DNA from: Thermatribacter sp048814795
Lineage (GTDB): Bacteria; Atribacterota; Atribacteria; Atribacterales; Thermatribacteraceae
Direction of reading: 5' to 3'
Assembly (NCBI GenBank): GCA_048814795.1
Contig: CP184673.1
Location: 1,240,001-1,304,000 of the forward strand
Length of the DNA stretch: 64,000 nt
Under the pieces are notes generated by a model, which saw nothing but the letters and a program-made list of their open reading frames with translations, ran no database searches and had not been told where the DNA came from. Below, piece by piece: positions 8,245-15,743 of this stretch; positions within the stretch are counted from its first letter, which is position 1, and the number at the start of each line of letters is the position of its first letter. The translations under genes and the position numbers were made by a program.

Positions 8245-9021
8245 TCATACCTTTCTGTACAGAATTTTAAGCATTTTTTTAAGAGCGGGGGCTTCGATTC
8301 CCCAGGCCATTTTACCATGTACTGCTAAAGAAATTTTAGCGGTTTCTTCAGAAACCACAATAGCTAATGCATCGGTTTGCTCGGTTATTCCTATGCCGGC
8401 ACGGTGCCTTGTACCCACCAGCTTTTTGCCTTCTACCACTTCAGCAAGAGGCAAGATACATCCTGCAGCTATGAGACGGTTTTCTCGCAGTATCACTGCT
8501 CCATCATGGAGTGGCGATTCAGTCAGGAAAATGGAAATCGCAAGTTCCGGTGAAAAGAGAGCATCTATAAGAATTCCAGTTTGCACGAAGTCCTTTAAGC
8601 TGTTAGAGCGCTCAAGAACGATGAGCGCTCCTATTTTTTTCCTGGAGAGAGTTTGACAGGTTATCACCAGATCCTCTATTAGTTTTGCGCGCAACTCTTC
8701 ATTATGGAAAAGCAAACCACTAATTGCTGCAGTAGTTTCTCTGTTGTAGGCGCGATTGGTGTATACTCGTCTTATTTCAGGCTGAAAGACTACGAGCATT
8801 GAAGCAACGTATCCAGCAAGTAGGACTTTCCAAAAGAAGTTAAGTTCTTTTAATCCTGTGTAATTCGAAACACTGGCGGCAATGAGGATGAAGGATAGAA
8901 AGTTGAGCGGAGTAATAAGTGGCGTCCCGCGAAGAAAGCGAAGCACGTAAAAGATAAAGCAGTAGAGAATAATAAATTCAAATATTTGACGCCAACTCAA
9001 AACGAACAACGCTTCCTCCAC
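8245..9021 (-). CDS. cdaA: Diadenylate cyclase CdaA (c-di-AMP synthesis)
   Basis: It condenses two ATP into c-di-AMP at the membrane. The first about 85 residues contain three hydrophobic segments, typical of CdaA. The DAC domain follows with both signature motifs, PLHDGAVIL (DGA) and GTRHRAGIG (RHR). The 258-residue length is normal. It begins one base after the argF stop. In Firmicutes cdaR and glmM follow; here only a 44-codon membrane ORF follows in the same frame. Confidence 0.95.
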   Translation of the reverse strand: MEEALFVLSWRQIFEFIILYCFIFYVLRFLRGTPLITPLNFLSFILIAASVSNYTGLKELNFFWKVLLAGYVASMLVVFQPEIRRVYTNRAYNRETTAAISGLLFHNEELRAKLIEDLVITCQTLSRKKIGALIVLERSNSLKDFVQTGILIDALFSPELAISIFLTESPLHDGAVILRENRLIAAGCILPLAEVVEGKKLVGTRHRAGIGITEQTDALAIVVSEETAKISLAVHGKMAWGIEAPALKKMLKILYRKV

Positions 9022-9954
9022 TCAAGCTACTATTAAAGCTAAAATAGCTTTTTGGATGTGAAGACGATTTTCAGCCTGGTCATAGACTACTGATTGAGGG
9101 CCGTCCATTACCTCGTCGGTGATTTCTTCTCCCCGGTGTGCAGGCATACAGTGCATAACTATAGCATTTTTAGACGCTCGAGAGAGTAGCTTGCTGTTAA
9201 CCTGGTAAGGTTTGAAGTGTTGGATCCTTGTTTCATATTCTGCTTCTTTACCCATGCTTACCCAGACATCAGTGTAAACCACGTCAGCATTTTCCACTGC
9301 TCTGTAAGGGTCGGCTTCATAAACAATTTTGGCCCCGCTCTTTTTAGATTCTCTTTCTGCCCATTTCCACACCTCAGGGTTGGGTTTGTATTGGGGAGGT
9401 GTTGATATCCAGGTTTCCAGCCCCAACAGAGCACTGGCAGTGATCAAAGAATTGCAAACATTATTGCCGTCACCCACGAAACAAATCTTGAGGTTTTCAA
9501 GCTGTCCCCTTTTCTCTCTTATGGTAAGCAGATCACCCATGATTTGACAGGGATGGTGGAGATCAGACAGTCCGTTAATAACTGGTACTGTGGCATGCTT
9601 TGCGAGTTCCAGTACATTGTTGTGTGCGAAGGTTCGGACCATTATTCCGTCAACCATTCTGCTCAAAACCAGGGCGACATCCTTAATAGCTTCTCGTTTC
9701 CCCAGGCCTACTTCTTGGGGGCCAAGATAAAGAGCTTTACCTCCTAACTGATGCATGGCCAGCTCGAAGGATACCCGAGTGCGTAGGGAAGGTTTTTCAA
9801 AAAGAAGAGCTAAAACCTTATTTTTAAGCAGATTTGCTTCCTCTTTGGGGAACAGCCTTCTTTTGAGTTCCAAGGCGGTGTAGATAATGTACTCTATTTC
9901 TTCTTTGGTAAAGTCAGCAATATCTATAAAATCTCGGCCTTTAAAACTGTGCAT
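9022..9954 (-). CDS. argF: Ornithine carbamoyltransferase
   Basis: It converts L-ornithine and carbamoyl phosphate to citrulline (arginine synthesis), or works in reverse in arginine catabolism. The carbamoyl-phosphate site reads FEKPSLRTRVSFE. HHPCQIMGD carries the HPCQ signature of ornithine rather than aspartate transcarbamoylases, and MHCMPAHRGEEI carries the ornithine-site Cys. The 310 residues are typical. No other arg genes adjoin it; instead it follows an ornithine-racemase-like gene with a 29-base gap. The direction of flux cannot be decided here. Confidence 0.95.
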   Translation of the reverse strand: MHSFKGRDFIDIADFTKEEIEYIIYTALELKRRLFPKEEANLLKNKVLALLFEKPSLRTRVSFELAMHQLGGKALYLGPQEVGLGKREAIKDVALVLSRMVDGIMVRTFAHNNVLELAKHATVPVINGLSDLHHPCQIMGDLLTIREKRGQLENLKICFVGDGNNVCNSLITASALLGLETWISTPPQYKPNPEVWKWAERESKKSGAKIVYEADPYRAVENADVVYTDVWVSMGKEAEYETRIQHFKPYQVNSKLLSRASKNAIVMHCMPAHRGEEITDEVMDGPQSVVYDQAENRLHIQKAILALIVA

Positions 9955-9983
9955 CTTGAGTCCTCCTCTTGCTTTTAAATTCT

Positions 9984-11060
9984 CTAAGAATAAATTTTAC
10001 TAACGTACGGAGAAAGGAATGCTCTAAGAACGGCTCCATATCCCGCTCTGAAGTTTAGTTTATCACCTATTTTATAATCTTGAGAGCTCTTACTTAGGTC
10101 TAAAACGAGATAATTACTTGTTGCACCAACTATTGTAACATTTTTGTCTTTGGGATATAACTGGTTTTCGTCAATATCTTGTTTCCCTATTGCTAACAGT
10201 GCCCTTTTCTTTTCCCCTTCATCGAACAAGGGGGTTGATGTTTTGCCAAAGGCGTCAAATCCTCTGGCTTTTTTCCAGAGAGGTTGCTTCTTTTTGATTT
10301 CCACAATCTCAGCAGATATTTCGAAAGTATCCTGGCTTAACCAGGAGAAGGCTTTTTTTCTGCTTATATCATGACCAAACAGGAAAGCTTCTCCCATGCG
10401 GATTTCATCGATTCCCTCAGGAAGTGGGTCTCTCTCCCACAATTCCAGAAAAGTAGTTCCTCCCACTGATAAAATTAGTTCTTTGTTAAGTTTCCTCTCC
10501 AGTTGTCTTTTAAGATTGACCAACTGGTTGACAATCTCTAAATCGGGCAGCACGCCGTTGAGACAGGCTAAGGTGGTACCCAAGCCAATGATATCAACGT
10601 GTTTTAAAGTGTTAAAATCAAAACCATCAAGAATTTCTTCCTCAAGGAACCCTTCTCTTGCGTCCCCTCCTTCGATTGCCAGAATAACCTTTTGGATTTT
10701 GGCCTTCTTATGAGCTATGTAGTTCAGTGATTTTAGAGTTTCAAGATTTGATACAAAAGGGATTAAATTGTTATCAATTATAAGTTGGATTTCTGAATTC
10801 ATAGGGAGACGAATTAAGTAAAGTCGTAAATTATTTTTATAAGAAAAGAATCTTTTAATTTTAATCAAATTACTGGGGTTAGAATCTCCAAAATAGGTGA
10901 TTCCCTCTTCCAGAAAAAGCTTAACCAGTGGCAAATCGGCGCAAAACCCCTTAGTTATTGCTACCGGTCTAAGCTTCCACTGGTTAAGTCTCTGAAGAAT
11001 GGTTCTTAGATTGTATCGGATAGCTTCGGTATTTATTTTTAAAAGGGGATAACTGCTCAT
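9984..11060 (-). CDS. Fold-type III PLP amino-acid racemase, ornithine-racemase-like
   Basis: A 358-residue alanine-racemase-N-like barrel with the PLP lysine in AITKGFCAD. Other kept segments are IDEIRMGEAFLFGHD and a C-terminal region ending in FRAGYGAVLRAFLSPYVS. The motifs fit the ornithine racemase / YhfX-like branch better than Alr, which is encoded separately at 2841. Its position directly upstream of argF supports ornithine as substrate (inference). The ATG at 11060 has no recognisable Shine-Dalgarno site. Lysine or another basic amino acid is an alternative substrate. Confidence 0.72.
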   Translation of the reverse strand: MSSYPLLKINTEAIRYNLRTILQRLNQWKLRPVAITKGFCADLPLVKLFLEEGITYFGDSNPSNLIKIKRFFSYKNNLRLYLIRLPMNSEIQLIIDNNLIPFVSNLETLKSLNYIAHKKAKIQKVILAIEGGDAREGFLEEEILDGFDFNTLKHVDIIGLGTTLACLNGVLPDLEIVNQLVNLKRQLERKLNKELILSVGGTTFLELWERDPLPEGIDEIRMGEAFLFGHDISRKKAFSWLSQDTFEISAEIVEIKKKQPLWKKARGFDAFGKTSTPLFDEGEKKRALLAIGKQDIDENQLYPKDKNVTIVGATSNYLVLDLSKSSQDYKIGDKLNFRAGYGAVLRAFLSPYVSKIYS

Positions 11061-11113
11061 TTTTGGTCAGGAGGTAGCTCTTAAAGATTAGTCGAAGGTA
11101 AAGATGGATAGCA

Positions 11114-11157
11114 AAACATAACAGGCTCTTTCGAATTCGAAAGAGCCTGTTATGTTT
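11114..11157 (-). terminator. 44-bp perfect palindrome, terminator of rplM-rpsI
   Basis: The sequence is perfectly self-complementary about 11135/11136, with arms AACATAACAGGCTCTTTCGA. On the minus strand it is followed by TTTTGC. It begins at the rpsI stop codon, whose first two bases (11156-11157 by plus coordinates) lie inside it. It separates rpsI from the racemase gene and could act in both directions. Confidence 0.75.
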
Positions 11158-11560
11158 ATCTTTTCGAGAACTGGAAGCTTTTTCTTGCTGCGGGCTGGCC
11201 ATATTTTTTGCGTTCTTTCATTCTTGGATCTCGAGTTAGGAGGCCAGCTTTTTTAAGAGTTTGTTTCATGCCCTCATCTACCAGGAGTAATGCTCGGGCA
11301 ATGCCATGCGCTATTGCTCCTGCCTGTCCGCTCAATCCTCCACCTTCTACTTTTGCTTCCACGTTGAATCTGCCTTCGCTACCAGTTAAGACAAGTGGTT
11401 TTTCTACTAAAATTCGGTGAGTTTGACGAGGGAAATACTCTTCTAAGAAGCGGCCATTTACGGTTATCTTGCCGTTACCTAAGGTAATCCATACTCGAGC
11501 TACTGAAGTTTTTCTTCGCCCAGTTGCATAATACTTCATGTTTTTTTCCACTTTTTTCAC
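11156..11560 (-). CDS. rpsI: 30S ribosomal protein S9
   Basis: S9 binds the 30S head and its C-terminal tail reaches the P-site tRNA. The sequence has the canonical YYATGRRKTSVARVW start, GGGLSGQAGAIAHGIARAL, and a basic tail rich in K and R ending FSKR. I start at the GTG at 11560, which overlaps the rplM stop as GTGA (coupling). The ATG at 11539 would give the more usual N-terminus, so the first seven residues are uncertain. It forms the standard rplM-rpsI pair. Confidence 0.95.
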   Translation of the reverse strand: MKKVEKNMKYYATGRRKTSVARVWITLGNGKITVNGRFLEEYFPRQTHRILVEKPLVLTGSEGRFNVEAKVEGGGLSGQAGAIAHGIARALLLVDEGMKQTLKKAGLLTRDPRMKERKKYGQPAARKSFQFSKR

Positions 11561-11997
11561 TCCTCAATTGCAATGGAAATAGGTTGTTGGGCTTGGTGAG
11601 GATGCTGAGAACCCGCATAAACTTTAAGCTTGCGAATCAGACGTCTTCCAAGACGGTTATGGGGGAGCATGCCCCATACTGCCCGGCGAATGACCTCTTC
11701 AGGCTTACGGGCTAAAAGATCCATTAGCCTTTCTTCTTTAAGATGTCCAGGATAACCCGTGTGGTGACGATACAACTTCTGCTCCAATTTCTTTCCAGTA
11801 ACTTTTATTTTCTCTGCGTTGATTACCACCACAAAATCTCCAGTATCAAAAAAAGGCGTGTAATTGTTTTTATGTTTTCCCATCAAAAGAGTAGCTATTT
11901 TGGAGGCCAGACGCCCCAAAGTGAGCCCTTCGGCGTTAACAAGATACCATTTCCTTTGTATCTCCTGAATTTTGGGAATATAAGTTCTTTGCTCCAT
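11557..11997 (-). CDS. rplM: 50S ribosomal protein L13
   Basis: L13 is an early-assembly protein of the large subunit. From ATG 11997 it has 146 residues beginning MEQRTYIPKIQEIQRKW, the family's normal start, with GRLASKIATLLMGKHK and the AVWGMLPHNRLGRR signature. A site (gaagga) precedes this ATG. The frame is open further upstream to 12141, but that part contains the rplM promoter and is not coding. It is followed by rpsI with a 4-base overlap. Confidence 0.96.
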   Translation of the reverse strand: MEQRTYIPKIQEIQRKWYLVNAEGLTLGRLASKIATLLMGKHKNNYTPFFDTGDFVVVINAEKIKVTGKKLEQKLYRHHTGYPGHLKEERLMDLLARKPEEVIRRAVWGMLPHNRLGRRLIRKLKVYAGSQHPHQAQQPISIAIEE

Positions 11998-12049
11998 GCT
12001 TCCTTCTTCTCCTTGATTGCTTAGATTGACCAGGCTAAAGACAAATTGA

Positions 12050-12078
12050 ATTTTAAGGTAGCCTTGGATAAATGTCAA
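12050..12078 (-). promoter_or_regulatory. Strong sigma-70-type promoter for rplM-rpsI
   Basis: On the minus strand a perfect TTGACA (12073-12078) and TAAAAT (12050-12055) are separated by 17 bp, about 50 bases upstream of the rplM ATG. It is divergent from the rpsT promoter, whose -35 lies about 30 bases away. Confidence 0.8.
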
Positions 12079-12108
12079 GGAGATTGTTTGGATTTTATTT
12101 TGTCTCCA

Positions 12109-12137
12109 TTGCAATTCCCCTTTCTTCATGTTAAAAT
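12109..12137 (+). promoter_or_regulatory. Sigma-70-type promoter for rpsT
   Basis: TTGCAA (12109-12114) and TAAAAT (12132-12137) are separated by 17 bp, with the rpsT start 45 bases downstream. It is divergent from the rplM promoter. Confidence 0.72.
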
Positions 12138-12181
12138 GCAACTCGCGCTTCTTTCAATTATTACGAGAGGTGATTGGAGTT

Positions 12182-12466
12182 ATGCCAAATACCAAATCAG
12201 CTTTAAAAAATCTCAGGAAAAGCGAGCGTAGGAGAATTCGTAATAAATCAATAAAAAGTGCCACCAAGACCTATATCAAAAAATTTCTCAACATGCTTCA
12301 AAATGGAGACATAGAAGAAGCCAGAGAGTTCTTTCTAAAAGAGGTTGTAAAGAGAATCGATATGGCTGCTTCCAAAGACGTCTTTCATAAAAATAAGGCA
12401 GCTAGGTTGAAATCTCGTCTTTATCAAAAGCTTAACAAAGCGCTTATTTCTTCTCAACAGGTTTGA
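12182..12466 (+). CDS. rpsT: 30S ribosomal protein S20
   Basis: S20 is a helical protein that binds the 5' domain of 16S rRNA. From ATG 12182 it gives 94 residues beginning MPNTKSALKNLRKSERRR, rich in K and R, with the conserved DMAASKDVFHKNKAARLKSRL segment. A Shine-Dalgarno region (gagaggtgattggag) supports this start. An upstream in-frame ATG at 12128 lies in the -10 box and is rejected. It is one of only four plus-strand protein genes, and its stop is 2 bases from the convergent holA stop. Confidence 0.96.
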   Translation: MPNTKSALKNLRKSERRRIRNKSIKSATKTYIKKFLNMLQNGDIEEAREFFLKEVVKRIDMAASKDVFHKNKAARLKSRLYQKLNKALISSQQV

Positions 12467-12468
12467 GG

Positions 12469-13410
12469 TTAAAGGCTGGTTAGTTCGATTACTATATTGA
12501 ATAATATATCTTGTGGCGGTACTGAAGATGTTTTGAGCATTCTGTCGTTTTCTCGCAGAATGCGAAAAGCATTTTTAATTTTTTGGGGTGAAAAACTGTT
12601 GCTTTGTCGAACTATTTTATATAGTTCGTAGCTATTTATTTTCTTTCCTGTCCAGAGGTCAATCTCTAATTGCTGTTTTTCCAGACATTGCAGGATCAGT
12701 CTCAATTTTCTGGCAAGGTTAGAGATCAAAAGGGAATGAGGGAATCCCTTTTTTAGCAGCAAATCCAGATATTTAAGGGCTTTTTCTGTTTCTCCTTCAA
12801 TAACTGCATCCAGAAATCGGAAAAGAATATTTTTTTCCTCGTTTTCAAAATAAGTTTCTACATCCTCTGGTTTTATTTCTTTTAAGCTGGAAAAATGACT
12901 CAGAAACTGAACTACGTCTTCTTCCCTGAGGTTTGCTTCATGCCAGTAATGAACGAGCTTTTTAGCAGTGGCAGACTGCATTTTGGGTAGCGATTGCCTG
13001 ATTAGAGCCGGGAGGGTGTGTGCTGAAGAAAGATTTTGCAGGGTTATCTGTGGTACGTCACTTAGCTTTTTAGGCTTGCTCTTAAGGGTGCCTACCAATA
13101 TTATATTGGGCTTTTTAGCCAGTGATTTTCTAATTTTCAAGAAAGCATTTTCTTCTACTTCAGAGCAAAAAACAATTGCTTTATTATTTTCAAAGAGCGG
13201 GGTTTGCAGTAAATCTTTATTTTTCTTCTCCCACTCCTGGATATTTTCTATTTTTATAACCCGGGATACTGCAAAGTGTTTCATTAATGGTTCGAGATAG
13301 GTTCTCTCGAAATACTCTTTATTAACTTTTCCGACAAAGAGCAAGCTGTTTCCCTTGAACTTTTCCCTGAGCCACTTCTCAAAAGAGGCTGAACTTGTCC
13401 CTGATTGCAA
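12469..13410 (-). CDS. holA: DNA polymerase III delta subunit (clamp loader)
   Basis: The delta subunit opens the beta clamp within the clamp-loader complex. The 313-residue protein shows the diverged AAA+ layout of HolA: an N-terminal domain without a functional P-loop, FENNKAIVFCSEVE in the middle, and a C-terminal helical collar (LSHFSSLKEIKPEDVE, then the FPHSLLISNLARKLRLIL type). The start is a TTG at 13410 with a strong aggagg site 7 bases upstream. It overlaps the end of comEC by 32 bases. The comEC-holA-rpsT grouping is common in bacteria. Confidence 0.9.
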   Translation of the reverse strand: MQSGTSSASFEKWLREKFKGNSLLFVGKVNKEYFERTYLEPLMKHFAVSRVIKIENIQEWEKKNKDLLQTPLFENNKAIVFCSEVEENAFLKIRKSLAKKPNIILVGTLKSKPKKLSDVPQITLQNLSSAHTLPALIRQSLPKMQSATAKKLVHYWHEANLREEDVVQFLSHFSSLKEIKPEDVETYFENEEKNILFRFLDAVIEGETEKALKYLDLLLKKGFPHSLLISNLARKLRLILQCLEKQQLEIDLWTGKKINSYELYKIVRQSNSFSPQKIKNAFRILRENDRMLKTSSVPPQDILFNIVIELTSL

Positions 13411-15700
13411 ATTGAATTCCTCCTCTTTTCGTTTGCTGAAAACAAATTGCTCCTTCTTTTTGGGTTATTAACACTTTTATACCAAGCTCTTTGAGCAACG
13501 ATATTGTTTCAGGATTGGGATGTCCAAAACTGTTTTCACCACAAGAGATTATAGCCAGGTGTGGTTTAACGTTTTCGAGAAACCATTTCAGATTTTGGAG
13601 ATATTTTCCATGATGAGGCATGATTACTACCTCGCTGTTCAGGTTTGAAAGGAAGGGAGCAAGCTTTGTCATCCCTTCTTCTTCAATATCTCCTGTTACC
13701 AGTATGTTAAATGAAGGAAAACATATTTTGAAGACCAGTGCCTGATTGTTGGGGTCTAAGCCAGCTTTGATTGGGAAGATTTTTAGTGTAATATCTTCAA
13801 AGATCGGTAGTTCCTGGTAGGAAGATAGTTTGAAAAAGAATGAAGCATTCTGTGGGAGGTTTAAACCACCGGACGAGGGAACGAAAATCGGTAAAGGGCC
13901 AAATATGTCAATCAGTCCCTTTGTCCCATTGGTGTGGTCTTCATGGAAATGAGTTATAAATAGGCTGTCGATTTTTTTTACGTTTTTGAAATGAAGAAAT
14001 GCCCCAATCACGTTTTTACCAATATTTCCGTATTGGGGTAGATAACCACCGGCGTCTATAAGCACGGCTCTTTCTTCGTTTATTATTCCTACAGAAAGGC
14101 CTTGTCCCACATCCAGAATCCACACTTGAGGTTGGTTAGGAGGCCTTAAGATAAAAATTCCCAGACAAAAAATGGGGATTAAGAAAGTCAGTATGATTGT
14201 GACTTTTGACCGGACTGTCTTTTTTGGTCTAAACAGGAAAAGAAAGATTGCGGTTTCTACCAAAATAAGCCAGAATAACCACCCTTTCATTATTTCCTTT
14301 TCGATGGAAAAGTCCCAGAAAAAGTGAGGCAAAGACGTTAGTTTTTTAGCTGTTAGAAGCAACGCTTTAAAGAGGTGGTACAATACTTTTCCAAAAAATT
14401 GCGATAATACAGGAGAGAAAAAAGCTACGGGTTGAATGATAAGTGAAAAAACAAGGATTATTTCTAAAAAAGGGGCAATTAAGATATTTCCCATGAAAAC
14501 CAGACTTGAAAAAGTGAGTTCTTTAACCAGCAGAAAAGGCATGCTGAAGATTATAGCAAAGAGGGTTGTTCCCAGCGAGCCCCAGATTATTTTTAAGTAT
14601 GTATTTGCGATTGTAAGGTAATGGAATCCTTCTTGAAGAAAGAAAATAATTCCCAGGGTTGAGGCGAAAGAAAGCTGGGCACCGGTATCAAATATAATCG
14701 CGGGGTCCAGGAAGACCATAATTAATAGGGCTATCAAAAAATAACTTATCTGACTTGTGTTTCTGCCCACTCGCAGGCTTAAGAGGTAAGAACTGAACAT
14801 TATCCAGGCTCGTAACGCAGAGGGAGCCAGACTGGCTATACAAAGATATAGAAAGGTAAATAAGATGCTCGTTAAGAGAGGCACAAAATGTCTGTATGGA
14901 AAGAATTTTTGAGCTATCCAGAGTATGATTCCTCCGACCAACCCCAGATGTAGACCTGATACGCAAAAAAGATGAAAAACTCCCACTTCTTGAAAAATAC
15001 TGCTTTGTTCATAGAATTCTTTTGTTTTTTGTCCCGTTAAAAGAGAAAAAAATAAAGGAGAAGTTTCTTTAAGGTGGTCACCCCATTTTTTAAAAAGTTT
15101 CTCCTTCAGGGTTCCCATGGATTTCATGAATTGATACCATGGGTTGTCTTTTTTATTTGAAATAACTTTAATTTTTTCCAGGTATCCCACCGTGCGCTTT
15201 TGGAAATAAAATTTTCTCAGGTCAGTAACCCCTGGAGTAGCACAGGAAGAAAACAGCCTGAAGACTCCACTTATTTTGATTCTCTGGTAAGAGAATTCAT
15301 TCATTAAATTGTTGGTTCCTTTTATGAGTATTTGTGGAGAATAGGTGGGGAATCCATTAAGGTTGGTCAGAAACAGGTTTTTGTTTTTGGGAAGAAGAGT
15401 TCCTTCAAGTGTAACTTCCTGTTTGTCAAAGTTCAGGAAGTAGTAGAGGGGTTCTAAAAAAGTTACTGAATAAAATATTGTACCCCCCAAAATCCAGAAG
15501 ACAACGAAAGTCAGGGTGAAAATCCAGCGTTGCTTGATGGTTAAGAGCATGATCGCAATAATTGACACAAGTGTCAAAAACCATATTTTATCGAGGGGCT
15601 TTCTTAAAAAGACCTGTGCAATGAAGAAGCCAGTAAAAAAAGAGCTTGAAAGCTGGAAAATTGGATAATGCTGGAAGGTCAGGAAAAAGGGCTTGTTCAA
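13379..15700 (-). CDS. comEC: ComEC/Rec2-type competence DNA channel
   Basis: ComEC is the inner-membrane channel that takes up single-stranded DNA. The 773 residues show an N-terminal hydrophobic/DUF4131 region, a central multi-helix competence domain (FHLFCVSGLHLGLVGG, APSALRAWIMF), and a C-terminal metallo-beta-lactamase domain with THFHEDHTNG and later PHHGK. This is the full-length three-domain form. The start is a TTG at 15700 without a good ribosome site, so the N-terminus may differ by a few residues. Together with dprA (25076) and comM (26168) it suggests natural transformation. Confidence 0.94.
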   Translation of the reverse strand: MNKPFFLTFQHYPIFQLSSSFFTGFFIAQVFLRKPLDKIWFLTLVSIIAIMLLTIKQRWIFTLTFVVFWILGGTIFYSVTFLEPLYYFLNFDKQEVTLEGTLLPKNKNLFLTNLNGFPTYSPQILIKGTNNLMNEFSYQRIKISGVFRLFSSCATPGVTDLRKFYFQKRTVGYLEKIKVISNKKDNPWYQFMKSMGTLKEKLFKKWGDHLKETSPLFFSLLTGQKTKEFYEQSSIFQEVGVFHLFCVSGLHLGLVGGIILWIAQKFFPYRHFVPLLTSILFTFLYLCIASLAPSALRAWIMFSSYLLSLRVGRNTSQISYFLIALLIMVFLDPAIIFDTGAQLSFASTLGIIFFLQEGFHYLTIANTYLKIIWGSLGTTLFAIIFSMPFLLVKELTFSSLVFMGNILIAPFLEIILVFSLIIQPVAFFSPVLSQFFGKVLYHLFKALLLTAKKLTSLPHFFWDFSIEKEIMKGWLFWLILVETAIFLFLFRPKKTVRSKVTIILTFLIPIFCLGIFILRPPNQPQVWILDVGQGLSVGIINEERAVLIDAGGYLPQYGNIGKNVIGAFLHFKNVKKIDSLFITHFHEDHTNGTKGLIDIFGPLPIFVPSSGGLNLPQNASFFFKLSSYQELPIFEDITLKIFPIKAGLDPNNQALVFKICFPSFNILVTGDIEEEGMTKLAPFLSNLNSEVVIMPHHGKYLQNLKWFLENVKPHLAIISCGENSFGHPNPETISLLKELGIKVLITQKEGAICFQQTKRGGIQFAIRDKFSLF

Positions 15701-15714
15701 TGGGTTTTAACATG

Positions 15715-15743
15715 TTTAACCGGGGGTGAGACCCCCGGCTAAA
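15715..15743 (-). terminator. GC-rich hairpin behind pfk
   Basis: A stem built on TTTAgCCGGGGGT and ACCCCCGGtTAAA with a 3-base loop begins directly after the pfk stop codon. It lies between pfk and comEC and contains no long T tract, so its strength is uncertain. Confidence 0.65.

Noticed and set aside
9984..11060. Second alanine racemase
   Set aside because: The PLP lysine context (AITKGFCAD) and C-terminal motifs differ from Alr (VVKSNAYGHG), and a complete alr is present at 2841; an ornithine-type racemase fits better.
11998..12141. N-terminal extension of rplM
   Set aside because: It has no L13 homology and covers a perfect promoter; ATG 11997 with a good ribosome site gives the normal L13 N-terminus.
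12128..12181. N-terminal extension of rpsT
   Set aside because: The upstream ATG lies inside the -10 region; MPNTKSALK at 12182 is the normal S20 start.
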